From assembly GCA_022072505.1 (NCBI GenBank), contig JAJVHU010000032.1:8607-48450 (forward strand): DNA of 39,844 nucleotides, in the 5' to 3' direction. The notes below the pieces were generated by a model. That model was not told the DNA's origin. It saw nothing but the letters and a program-made list of their open reading frames with translations, and made no database searches. Shown in pieces: positions 1 to 7,006 of the stretch. The stretch's first letter is position 1. Each line of letters begins with the position of its first letter. Both the position numbers and the translations under genes were made by a program. This DNA is from Phycisphaerae bacterium. GTDB taxonomy: Bacteria > Planctomycetota > Phycisphaerae > UBA1845.

Positions 1-43
1 GGAAAAAGAACGCTTCCTGACGGGCGCGGCTCGGTTAAGAAAC
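1..43 (+). repeat. Dispersed inverted-repeat element, copy A (cut by window edge)
   Basis: This is the right part of a family of 64-67 bp elements. It shares the core AACGCTTCCT and the following GGGCGCGGCTCGG with the copies at 59-125 and 26137-26203. Its right end is CGGTTAAGAAAC at 32-43. Its core starts 82 bases before the core of the next copy, so the two form a direct tandem pair. The left terminal repeat lies outside the window. Confidence 0.8.
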
Positions 44-58
44 GGAGTCTAAGTCGCG

Positions 59-125
59 GTTGCAAAACCGCCGGTGCAGACGGGAAAAAGAACGCTTCCT
101 TACGGGCGCGGCTCGGTTTTGAAAC
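59..125 (+). repeat. Dispersed inverted-repeat element, copy B
   Basis: The left terminal repeat is GTTGCAAAACCG (59-70) and the right one is CGGTTTTGAAAC (114-125), inverted with one mismatch. The interior is almost identical to the copy at 26137-26203. It lies just upstream of the start of the first lipoprotein gene. Read through, it encodes the peptide RTLPYGRGS, which would produce a false N-terminal extension if the upstream ATG at 74 were taken as the start. A hairpin-forming mobile or REP/MITE-like repeat is inferred. No transposase is present. Confidence 0.85.
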
Positions 126-151
126 AGCGTCCGAATCATAGCGGGGACCGC

Positions 152-1333
152 GTGAATCAGGGATGGGGCAGCATCGGCGCGCGGCGCTTATTATCGTCGG
201 TGCGACTTGGATTTGCGGCGATCGTAACGTGCGCGTCGTGCGCCGGACCGCGAGGAGGTGCGGAGTACCGGTTCCTTGCGGGCGACGGGGGGGATGAAGA
301 ACGCTTCCTGACGGGCGCGGCTCGGGAGGAGGCGGATCGGAGCGCCAACGCTCGGGGGGTCAGACCGGCGTGGCCGGGTCCGCCGGATGAGCCGCGCGTG
401 TTTTACCTGGGCGAGTTTCGGGGCAGCGAGGACGTCGGGGCGCGGACGGGGAACTGGTTCGAGCGGGTGGTTTTCGGGGAAGCGTCGGTCTTCGCCCTGG
501 TGACGCCGCAGAGCGTGGCGGTGGGGAGCGGCTGGGCGGCGGTCGCGGATCCGAACGCGGGGGTGCATCGGTTCAACCCGCGCGGCGATTACGAATTGCT
601 TCGCGGTTTCGTCGAACCTGATCCGGGTCGGCGGAGAGAGGACTCGGCGGGGGGAGACGTCGCGCCGTCAACGCCGGTGGCGGTGGCGGGGGGGGGCGCG
701 GTGTTGTTCGTGGCGGACGCGGCGGCCGGGTGCGTGTTCGTTGTTCAGGACGGGGAAGAAACTCGTGAGCTGGGTCGGGGAGCGCTGAGCCGCCCCGCGG
801 GCCTGGCGTATTGCGAAGCGCGCGGGGTGGTGCGCGTCGCGGATGCGGGCGCGCACGAAGTCGTGGTGTTCGACCGTGCCGGGGCGCTGGTCGGCCGGGT
901 GGGGCGGCGTGGTGCGGGCGCAGGCGAGTTTAATTATCCTTCGCACGTGGCGTCGGCGGCGGACGGGCGGTGGGCGGTTTCGGATTCGCTGAACTTCCGC
1001 GTGCAGGTGTTCGACGCGGATGACCGGTTTCTGATGCAGATCGGCGGCAAGGGCAACGCCGCGGGCAATCTGGCGCTGCCGAAGGGCGTGGCGTTCGACG
1101 CGGACGGCAACCTCTGGGTGGTGGACGCGCAGTTCGAGAACGTGCAGGCGTTCGACCGCGAGGGGCGGCTGCTGATGGCGTTCGGACAGGAGGGGCACGG
1201 ACCGGGCGAGTTCTGGCTGCCGTCGGGGATGTGCATCGACGCGAAGAACCGGATGTGGGTGGCGGATACGTATAACCGGAGAGTGCAGGTGTTTCAGATT
1301 CTTGCGGAAGCAAGGACCGATCACTCGTCATGA
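152..1333 (+). CDS. NHL-repeat beta-propeller lipoprotein, first gene of cytochrome operon
   Basis: Predicted exported protein of 393 residues, probably lipid-anchored. I start it at GTG 152 (GGGG lies just upstream) because the in-frame ATG at 74 sits inside a dispersed repeat. The N-terminus has RR, then a hydrophobic stretch ending in CASCAG, a plausible but imperfect lipobox. The C-terminal two thirds carry four to five NHL-type blades with the recurring pattern xxVADxxxxRVQVFDxxGxFLxxxG (for example around 1000-1030 and 1255-1300), the fold of six-bladed propellers. It resembles the lipoprotein at 3996-5204, sharing a VVFGE/IIFGE plus TPQ block, so the two are paralogues. It ends in an ATGA overlap with the 12-heme cytochrome, which implies translational coupling. 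A scaffold or docking role next to cytochromes is inferred. A copy of the dispersed repeat core lies in frame at 297-325. Confidence 0.82.
   Translation: MNQGWGSIGARRLLSSVRLGFAAIVTCASCAGPRGGAEYRFLAGDGGDEERFLTGAAREEADRSANARGVRPAWPGPPDEPRVFYLGEFRGSEDVGARTGNWFERVVFGEASVFALVTPQSVAVGSGWAAVADPNAGVHRFNPRGDYELLRGFVEPDPGRRREDSAGGDVAPSTPVAVAGGGAVLFVADAAAGCVFVVQDGEETRELGRGALSRPAGLAYCEARGVVRVADAGAHEVVVFDRAGALVGRVGRRGAGAGEFNYPSHVASAADGRWAVSDSLNFRVQVFDADDRFLMQIGGKGNAAGNLALPKGVAFDADGNLWVVDAQFENVQAFDREGRLLMAFGQEGHGPGEFWLPSGMCIDAKNRMWVADTYNRRVQVFQILAEARTDHSS
297..325 (+). repeat. In-frame core-only copy of the dispersed repeat inside the first gene
   Basis: The 29-base core of the element (AAGAACGCTTCCT, then GGGCGCGGCTCGG) is found without terminal repeats inside the coding sequence, where it encodes RFLTGAARE. 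A weaker likeness sits just upstream at about 266-288, where the protein reads RFLAGDGG. The reading frame stays open through both. Confidence 0.6.
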
Positions 1334-1475
1334 ATGCGGAATGCCGAATGCTGAATGCAGAATGTGCGAGGGACGCCGCGACGACGCCGCGCGCGCCCGC
1401 GTCCCCCGCGCGAATTCAATGTTGGCCGATCCTGGAGCGTCGGTGCTCTTTCAGCATTCGTTATTCAGCGTTCAT
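1330..1475 (+). repeat. 146-bp inverted-repeat element spanning start and signal peptide of the 12-heme cytochrome
   Basis: The left arm 1330-1355 and right arm 1450-1475 are inverted complements at 22 of 26 positions. Each arm is itself a run of GAATGC-like units. The left arm encodes MNAECRMLN and the right arm encodes FSIRYSAFI, which forms part of the signal peptide of the cytochrome. From general familiarity, repeats encoding NAECRMLNAE-type and complementary FSIxxSAFI-type peptides recur in planctomycete and related genomes. I could not search for them here. Confidence 0.75.
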
Positions 1476-3189
1476 CCTTCTCCTCTTCGTTTCCGCTTTG
1501 AATCGAACCCACGCTCAGTCCTCCGTCGTGGGTTCGCCGCATGATTTGTCGGTGAGCGGACCGGGCGGGGTTCATGCGCTTTTCGAGGAGCAGGTGTGCA
1601 TCTTCTGCCACGCGCCGCACAACGCGACGGGGCAGAAGCCGCTGTGGAACCGGCATCAGCCGCCGACGCATTACCGGATTTATGAAAGTTCGACGACCGA
1701 CGCGCGGATCGATCAGCCGAGCGGTCCGTCGAAGATGTGTCTGAGCTGTCATGACGGGTCGATCGCGGTGGGGCTGGTTGCGTCGCGCGGGGATCCGATC
1801 GCGATGAGCCGCACGACGATCCCGCCGGGGCACGCGGACCTGACGCAGGATCTGTCGGACGATCACCCGATCGGGTTCCGCTTCGATCGGGCGCTGGCGT
1901 CGCGCGACCGGCAATTGAACAGCCCGGACGTGGTGACGGACCTGCTTCCGCTGGGGCGGCACGGCGAGCTGCACTGCACAACGTGTCACGATCCTCATAA
2001 CAATGAACTGGGCGACTTTCTGCGGATGCCGACGATGCGGTCGGCGATCTGCACAAGCTGCCACGACATGACGGGGTGGGACACGTGCAGTCACGCGACG
2101 AGTCCCGAGCGCGTCATCGGGCGGGCGGTGGATCCGCGCGAGCCGCTGCCTCATGCGACCGTCGGCGACAGCGCGTGCCTGAGCTGTCACAAGATTCACT
2201 CGGCGGGTTCGAGCGAGCGACTGCTGCGGTTCAAGCGGGAGGAGGACAACTGCCTCAACTGCCACAACGGGAGCGTCGGGGCGCTGAACCTCGAGAACGA
2301 GTTTCGAAAGCCGAGCGCTCACCCGGTGTTCAAGCACACCGGGCGGCATGATCCCGCGGAAGACCCGCGGACGCAGCGGCGGCACGTCGAATGCGCGGAT
2401 TGTCATAATCCTCATGCGGCGGCGGGGCGGGCGGACGTGGATTTCGGCCTGCCCGCGACGACGCCGGTGCTGGTGCAGCCGTCGATGCGTTTCGTTTCCG
2501 GGGTGGACGGAAACGGGCACCCGACGGACGTGGCACGGTTTGAGTATGAGGTGTGCTTCAAGTGCCACGCGGACGGTCTGTCCCGCGAGGTCCGGACGAA
2601 CATCGTGCGGCAGGTGACGCAGACGAACACGCGGCTGGAGTTTCAGACGGGCAACCCGTCGTTTCATCCGGTCCTCGGCGCGCGCCGGAACAATGACGTG
2701 GTGAGCCTGATTCCGCCGATGCAGGTGGGGTCGGTGCTGGCCTGCACGGATTGTCACAACTCGGATCAGGCGGAGTCGGGCAATCCCTTTGCGCCGGCCG
2801 GGCCGCACGGGTCGATCTACGAGCCGCTGCTGGCGGCGAATTACGAGACCGGCGAGTTCGTGACGGAAAGCCCGCAGGCGTATGCGCTTTGTTACCGGTG
2901 TCACGACCGGCGGAGCCTTCTGAATGATGAGAGCTTCCCGCTGCACAACATTCACGTCGTGCGCGGGCGGACGTCGTGCAGCGCGTGCCACGACGCTCAC
3001 GGGATCAGCCGGACGCAGGGGGACGCGCGGAATCACTCGAACCTGATCAACTTCGATCTGTCGGTGGTGCGTCCAGCGGCGGGGGGGCTGGGTTCGCGGA
3101 TTGAGTACGTGGACGAGGGGCGTTTCGCCGGGAGTTGCACGCTGACGTGCCACGGCGTGACGCACGTGCGGTTCCAGTACGGGCGGTAA
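1330..3189 (+). CDS. Dodecaheme c-type cytochrome (doubled CXXCH family)
   Basis: Secreted multiheme cytochrome of 619 residues, for electron transfer outside the cytoplasmic membrane. There are eleven CXXCH motifs (CIFCH, CLSCH, CTTCH, CTSCH, CLSCH, CLNCH, CADCH, CFKCH, CTDCH, CYRCH, CSACH), the first at residue 90, and a final CX3CH motif, CTLTCH, at residues 603-608. That makes 12 potential hemes. Repeated CHDPHN/CHNPH and DHPIGF/HPV contexts are typical of doubled-CXXCH cytochromes. The ATG at 1330 overlaps the previous stop (ATGA); an in-frame ATG at 1348 is the alternative. The hydrophobic signal segment (FSIRYSAFILLLFVSAL, ending THA|QSS) is encoded by the right arm of an inverted repeat whose left arm holds the start codon. 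The partner reductase is not visible. Confidence 0.93.
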   Translation: MNAECRMLNAECARDAATTPRAPASPARIQCWPILERRCSFSIRYSAFILLLFVSALNRTHAQSSVVGSPHDLSVSGPGGVHALFEEQVCIFCHAPHNATGQKPLWNRHQPPTHYRIYESSTTDARIDQPSGPSKMCLSCHDGSIAVGLVASRGDPIAMSRTTIPPGHADLTQDLSDDHPIGFRFDRALASRDRQLNSPDVVTDLLPLGRHGELHCTTCHDPHNNELGDFLRMPTMRSAICTSCHDMTGWDTCSHATSPERVIGRAVDPREPLPHATVGDSACLSCHKIHSAGSSERLLRFKREEDNCLNCHNGSVGALNLENEFRKPSAHPVFKHTGRHDPAEDPRTQRRHVECADCHNPHAAAGRADVDFGLPATTPVLVQPSMRFVSGVDGNGHPTDVARFEYEVCFKCHADGLSREVRTNIVRQVTQTNTRLEFQTGNPSFHPVLGARRNNDVVSLIPPMQVGSVLACTDCHNSDQAESGNPFAPAGPHGSIYEPLLAANYETGEFVTESPQAYALCYRCHDRRSLLNDESFPLHNIHVVRGRTSCSACHDAHGISRTQGDARNHSNLINFDLSVVRPAAGGLGSRIEYVDEGRFAGSCTLTCHGVTHVRFQYGR

Positions 3190-3210
3190 GGGAAGTCGCG
3201 GAGTCGGACA

Positions 3211-3999
3211 ATGTGGCGACGACTGTCGGGAATCCTTGTGGTCGCGGGGACGACGGCGCTGCTTTCGGGCGCCGCGGTTCCGTCGCAGGAGGTGAAGCAG
3301 GGCGGCGTCGCGGTGGACGGGCGATCGCCGGGCGCTCAAGCCGTGCCCGAGGTTCGGAGGGCGGCGCAGGGCGTGATCGGCGGGCCGCATGACTTCACGC
3401 TGGCGACCGGAAGGGCGCGCGACGCTTGCGCCGCGTGCCACGTGCCGCACGTTCTGGGCGTGCGTCCGGTGACGCACGCCGGGGGGTCGGATGCGGATGC
3501 CGGTAAAGACGGCGAAACGAAGGCCGCGTCTGCGGCGCAGGGCGCGGCAGGGGAAGACCCCGACGTGGCGCCGGTAGCGGAGGCGGCGGCTCGTCGGGCG
3601 ATCCTCGAGATGTACCGGATGACCGGGCAGTCGCCGGCGCATGAGCCGAACCGGTTTACGCCGGGGGCGACGAGCCTGATCTGCCTCGGGTGTCACGACG
3701 GAACCGTCGCGTCGTCCACGATCGGGACGGCTCATGCGATGCTTGCCGGGGTCCGCGAGGGCTTCGAGGTTCCGGACGGGTTCGTCTGGCGCGATCATCC
3801 GATCGGAGTGCCGTATCCGCAGGGGGAGCGCGGGTACGTTCCGCGATCGCGGGTTGAGGCGGACGGACGGATCCGGCTGCCGGAAGGGCGCGTCGAATGC
3901 GTGTCGTGTCATGACCCGCACAATGCGGCGGGCGAACCTTACCTGCTGGCGATGTCGAACCGCCGCAGCGCGCTGTGCCTGGCGTGTCACGAGAAATGA
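3211..3999 (+). CDS. Tetraheme c-type cytochrome
   Basis: Exported cytochrome of 262 residues with four CXXCH motifs: CAACH at residue 73, then CLGCH, CVSCH and CLACH at residue 256, three residues before the end. The N-terminus MWRRLSGILVVAGTTALLSG is a classical signal peptide. Residues of about 90-130 are a low-complexity Ala/Gly/Asp/Glu insert between heme 1 and heme 2, probably a flexible linker. The contexts CHDGT, DHPIG and CHDPHN match the 12-heme protein upstream, so the two share ancestry. GGAG eight bases upstream of the ATG can serve as ribosome site. The gene lies 21 bases after the previous stop and its own stop overlaps the next start. It may pass electrons between the larger cytochromes, which is inferred. 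Confidence 0.9.
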   Translation: MWRRLSGILVVAGTTALLSGAAVPSQEVKQGGVAVDGRSPGAQAVPEVRRAAQGVIGGPHDFTLATGRARDACAACHVPHVLGVRPVTHAGGSDADAGKDGETKAASAAQGAAGEDPDVAPVAEAAARRAILEMYRMTGQSPAHEPNRFTPGATSLICLGCHDGTVASSTIGTAHAMLAGVREGFEVPDGFVWRDHPIGVPYPQGERGYVPRSRVEADGRIRLPEGRVECVSCHDPHNAAGEPYLLAMSNRRSALCLACHEK

Positions 4000-5204
4000 A
4001 ACGTCAAAACGTCAAAACGCCGCAACCGCGGGGGGCTGGGGAGAGGGAGCATCGCAGCACATGCGATGCCCGACTTGAAGCGGGCCTGTCGTTGGCGGGT
4101 TGCGTCGTCAGCGTGGTCGCGGCGGGGGGGGCGATGTTCCTCCTGGCGGGGTGCGCGTCGGACGGGGTGGGCAACGATCGACGGTTTGAGCCGGTGACGT
4201 TTCGAGCGGAGTCGGGCGAGCTTGAAGCGGTGGTTCGCGGAGATTTTTTCGAGTTTGAACCGGGGCGTGATCGTGCGCCGAAGCCGAACCTGCTGGACCG
4301 GATCATTTTCGGCGAGAGGCGGTCCGCGACGCGGCGACTGCGGACGCCGCAGGGCATGACTTTCGACGGTTCGACGCTTCTGGTGTGCGATCAGGGCGGG
4401 CCGGGCGTTGCGACCATCACAAGAGGAGACTCGGCGGTGCGCTGGATGTCAGGCCTGGGGAGGGAGTCCGTCGCGCCGCTGGACGTATGCGCCGACGGGT
4501 CCGGGCGGGTGTTCATCGTGGACCAGGTCGCGGGAGTGATGTGTTCAGCAGCGTTGAAGGAGGGGTTGGCGGGGGGCTGGGAGATCCTTCTGGCGTCTGA
4601 TGAGTCGCATCGGCCGGTGAGCGCCGCGGTGTCGCCGAAGGTGCTGGCGGTCGGGGATGCGCGGGCGGGGCGGATCGAGCGGTTCGACGTGGCGACGCGG
4701 CGACGACTTGAGGCGATCGAGTACGGCGCGGGGGGGGCGCGGATCGTGTCGCCGACGGGGCTGGCGTTCGCGCCGGACGGGAGCCTGCTGGCGGCGGACG
4801 CGGTGCAGGGGGTGGTGCATCGGTTTGATGCGGAGGGGGTTCCGCTGGAGCCGCTCGGGCGCTCCGGACGGGGCGAGGGGGAGTTCGTTCGGCCGAAGGA
4901 CGTGTGTGTGACTCGGTCGGGGCGCGTTGTGGTGGCGGATGCGGGGCGACAATCCGTGCTGGTGTTTGATTCGAGAGGGCGGTTTCTGATTGAAGTGCGC
5001 GGGAGCGACGGCTGGCCGGGGTTCACGATGCCGGGAGGGGTATGCACGTACGACCTCGAGGCGGGCGAAGACGCGGAGACGGGCGTGCCGGACGGTCGGT
5101 CTGGTCAGTCCCGGGAGTTCGTCGTCGTTGCGGATACGCTCGGGGCGCCGTCGCTGGTGCTGGTGGAACTGCGCGAAATGTTGTCGGGAGGAGAGGGGCG
5201 TTGA
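3996..5204 (+). CDS. Beta-propeller (NHL-like) lipoprotein, second copy in the operon
   Basis: Lipoprotein of 402 residues with a clear lipobox LAGC about 50 residues in, after a hydrophobic stretch. The ATG at 3996 overlaps the stop of the tetraheme cytochrome (ATGA). The long N-region begins MKRQNVKTPQPRG, which looks repeat-derived: the DNA has a tandem AACGTCAAA motif and a perfect 7-bp hairpin (4049-4055 with 4063-4069). A later in-frame TTG shortly before the hydrophobic stretch is an alternative start. The mature part has propeller blades with patterns such as GLAFAPDGSLLAAD and VVVADAGRQSVLVFD. It shares the IIFGE and TPQGM block with the first gene, so they are paralogues. It probably lies in the same membrane complex as the cytochromes (inferred from context). 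No heme motif is present. Confidence 0.82.
   Translation: MKRQNVKTPQPRGAGEREHRSTCDARLEAGLSLAGCVVSVVAAGGAMFLLAGCASDGVGNDRRFEPVTFRAESGELEAVVRGDFFEFEPGRDRAPKPNLLDRIIFGERRSATRRLRTPQGMTFDGSTLLVCDQGGPGVATITRGDSAVRWMSGLGRESVAPLDVCADGSGRVFIVDQVAGVMCSAALKEGLAGGWEILLASDESHRPVSAAVSPKVLAVGDARAGRIERFDVATRRRLEAIEYGAGGARIVSPTGLAFAPDGSLLAADAVQGVVHRFDAEGVPLEPLGRSGRGEGEFVRPKDVCVTRSGRVVVADAGRQSVLVFDSRGRFLIEVRGSDGWPGFTMPGGVCTYDLEAGEDAETGVPDGRSGQSREFVVVADTLGAPSLVLVELREMLSGGEGR
4049..4069. repeat. Perfect 7-bp hairpin in the 5' coding end of the second NHL lipoprotein
   Basis: GCATCGC at 4049-4055 pairs exactly with GCGATGC at 4063-4069 around a 7-base loop. It lies within the long N-terminal region preceding the lipobox, next to a tandem AACGTCAAA motif at the start codon. 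It is either part of a dispersed repeat or a translational control hairpin; the sequence alone does not decide. Confidence 0.45.
5186..5196 (+). promoter_or_regulatory. Ribosome binding site deciding the TTG start of the octaheme cytochrome
   Basis: GGGAGGAGAGG ends four bases before TTG 5201, with GGAGG nine bases from it. The sequence lies inside the end of the preceding gene, whose stop overlaps the TTG. This supports a TTG start rather than the upstream in-frame ATG at 5042. Confidence 0.6.
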
Positions 5205-6283
5205 CGCGGACAGAGCCGAGCGGAACCGGGGAGCGGCGCGCGCGGCGTCATCGAGGGAACGCCGCCTTGCGGGCGCGGCTTTGTCTTGGAGGGGCGGTCG
5301 TACTGGCGGCGGAGCTGGCCGCGGGGCAGGATGCGGGCTTGAGTCCGCACTGGCGGGCGGACGGCTGCGCGGCGTGTCACGAAGGTGACACGAAGTCGCC
5401 CGGACCGGTCCCGCGTGAGCGGGTGGACGTGCTCTGTCTGACCTGTCATGACGGGAAGTCGGCGGTGCGCGAGCGGCATCCGGTGGGGCGCCGGTTCACG
5501 TCGGATCAGGTTGAGAACCCGGGGAACTGGCCGCTGGTGGACGGTCGGCTCAGTTGCGTCACCTGTCATGATTTTTCGGCGCATTGCCGCGTCGCGCCGC
5601 AGCGCCCTCGGGACAATCCGCATTTTCTGCGCGAGTCGGCGGGGGCGGGAGGCTCCGCCGCGAACTGCGGCGTCTGCCACGCCGCCGCGCGCGCGCCGCG
5701 TCATAACCCGCATCTGATGACCGACCCTGGAACCGGAGCGGGCGAGGCTTCGTGCGGATTCTGTCATTCCGGGCCGGTGGCGAGCGGAGCGAGCGCGGTG
5801 CGGACAGGGCGTGCTGCGTTACACACGGATGAGGTGACGCTTTGCGGGGCGTGTCATGCGGAGCACGTGGACTTCTTTGAACCCGGACACACGGGGGCTC
5901 TGATGACGGCGTCGCTGGTGGATCAACTTCGGCGGTGGACGAGGGAGGAGCTTTCTGAGACCGGCGGACGCGACCTGCCCGCCGCGTCCAGCCCCACGGC
6001 AGAGCCCGGGGCGGATTCCGCGACGTTCGGACTGGGTTTGCCGCTCGACGCCGCTGGCCGGATCACGTGTTCGACGTGTCATAATCCGCATGAACGCGGA
6101 GTGTTTCCGGTGGAAAGCCCCCTCGGAAAGGGAGGGCTTACGTTTCCGAGGGACGTGGTCGCACCGGCGCAACTCCGCGCGCCCCCCACGACGTTGTGCG
6201 GCGCGTGTCACGGCGGATCTGTGCGGACGAAACCCTCCGAGCGGCTGGGAAACGCGGGCGGAAGGAGTTCCGTGGAGCGATGA
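5201..6283 (+). CDS. Octaheme c-type cytochrome
   Basis: Exported cytochrome of 360 residues with eight CXXCH motifs: CAACH (residue 56), CLTCH, CVTCH, CGVCH, CGFCH, CGACH, CSTCH and CGACH (residue 333). I start it at TTG 5201 because it overlaps the previous stop (TTGA) and has a strong ribosome site, GGGAGGAGAGG, at 5186-5196. From there the N-terminus is a basic region and a hydrophobic segment (LCLGGAVVLAAELAAG), as expected for a signal peptide. The DNA for this region (5258-5280) resembles a degenerate core of the dispersed repeat. The tail after the last heme is Ser/Arg-rich. It has no recognisable catalytic domain. I infer a role as electron carrier in the same complex as the 12- and 4-heme proteins. 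Confidence 0.9.
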   Translation: MTRTEPSGTGERRARRHRGNAALRARLCLGGAVVLAAELAAGQDAGLSPHWRADGCAACHEGDTKSPGPVPRERVDVLCLTCHDGKSAVRERHPVGRRFTSDQVENPGNWPLVDGRLSCVTCHDFSAHCRVAPQRPRDNPHFLRESAGAGGSAANCGVCHAAARAPRHNPHLMTDPGTGAGEASCGFCHSGPVASGASAVRTGRAALHTDEVTLCGACHAEHVDFFEPGHTGALMTASLVDQLRRWTREELSETGGRDLPAASSPTAEPGADSATFGLGLPLDAAGRITCSTCHNPHERGVFPVESPLGKGGLTFPRDVVAPAQLRAPPTTLCGACHGGSVRTKPSERLGNAGGRSSVER

Positions 6284-6327
6284 TTTGCGGGGTGGTTTTC
6301 GTCGAGAGGTTTGAGCGGAGGCATGAA

Positions 6328-6990
6328 ATGATCGGGACGCGGGTCGGGGGGTCGCTGATGCTGCTCGGACTTGCCGCCGGCTTTTGCGGGTGTCGAGCGT
6401 CCGGTCGGTGCTGCGAGGCGGAGGGGTCTTCCGGCGCGACGGGTCCGCGCGTCGCCTTTGACGTCGGGCGCGACGCAGAAAGCTGGGGGAGCATCGTGTT
6501 TGAACTGGCGCCGAGGGAAGCGCCTGAGACGGCGGCGAACTTTCTTCGGTATGTCGAGGACGGATACTACGACGGAACGATCATTCACCGCGTTCTGATC
6601 GGGGAGCATCAGCGGATCCAGATCTTTCAAGGCGGCGGATACACGGCGCTTCGATCGGAGGCGAAACCCGGGCAACGCGCGCCGATTCCGCTGGAAACGC
6701 GGGGCGGATTGAGCAACATCCGCGGAACGATCGCGATGGCGCGCGACGCCGCGCCGGACACCGCGACCAGCGAGTATTTCATCAACCTGGGAGATAACAC
6801 GCGGCTGGACTACCAGGATGAGCAGAAACCGGGGTACGCGGTGTTCGGGCGGATCGTCTCGGGGTGGGAGGTCGTCGCGCGGATCATGCAGGTTCAGACG
6901 GAGGAGAATCCTGATCCTGTCTTGAAAGGCGAAGTGTCGACGCCGCTGAAGCCGCCGGTCGTGCTGCGGGCGCGCCGGGTGGAGCAATGA
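6328..6990 (+). CDS. Exported cyclophilin-type peptidyl-prolyl cis-trans isomerase
   Basis: Catalyses cis-trans isomerisation of X-Pro bonds in exported proteins. The 220-residue protein starts at ATG 6328, where GCGGAGG sits seven bases upstream; an ATG at 6280 that overlaps the octaheme stop (ATGA) is an alternative. The N-terminus is a lipoprotein-like signal (LMLLGLAAGFCGC). The cyclophilin core runs from about residue 45 to the end: PREAPETAANFL, then HRV with the catalytic arginine, GTIAMAR, and SEYFINLGDNTRLD, matching the usual FFINxxDNxxLD. The first motif has I instead of F (IHRV) and a longer loop before QGGG. As last gene of the cytochrome operon it may help fold the multiheme cytochromes; that is inferred. 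It converges on the thioesterase with 16 bases between. Confidence 0.92.
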   Translation: MIGTRVGGSLMLLGLAAGFCGCRASGRCCEAEGSSGATGPRVAFDVGRDAESWGSIVFELAPREAPETAANFLRYVEDGYYDGTIIHRVLIGEHQRIQIFQGGGYTALRSEAKPGQRAPIPLETRGGLSNIRGTIAMARDAAPDTATSEYFINLGDNTRLDYQDEQKPGYAVFGRIVSGWEVVARIMQVQTEENPDPVLKGEVSTPLKPPVVLRARRVEQ

Positions 6991-7006
6991 CGGGGCGTGG
7001 CGGCGC

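Noticed and set aside
74..151. Upstream ATG (74) as start of the first NHL lipoprotein
   Set aside because: The extra 26 residues are encoded by the dispersed repeat and would place an RTLPYGRGS sequence before the signal peptide. GTG 152 gives a proper export signal.
1465..3990. 841-residue open frame on the minus strand through the cytochrome genes
   Set aside because: It is opposite three clear heme-binding genes, has Arg/His/Pro-rich composition, no domain, and results from high GC on the reverse strand.
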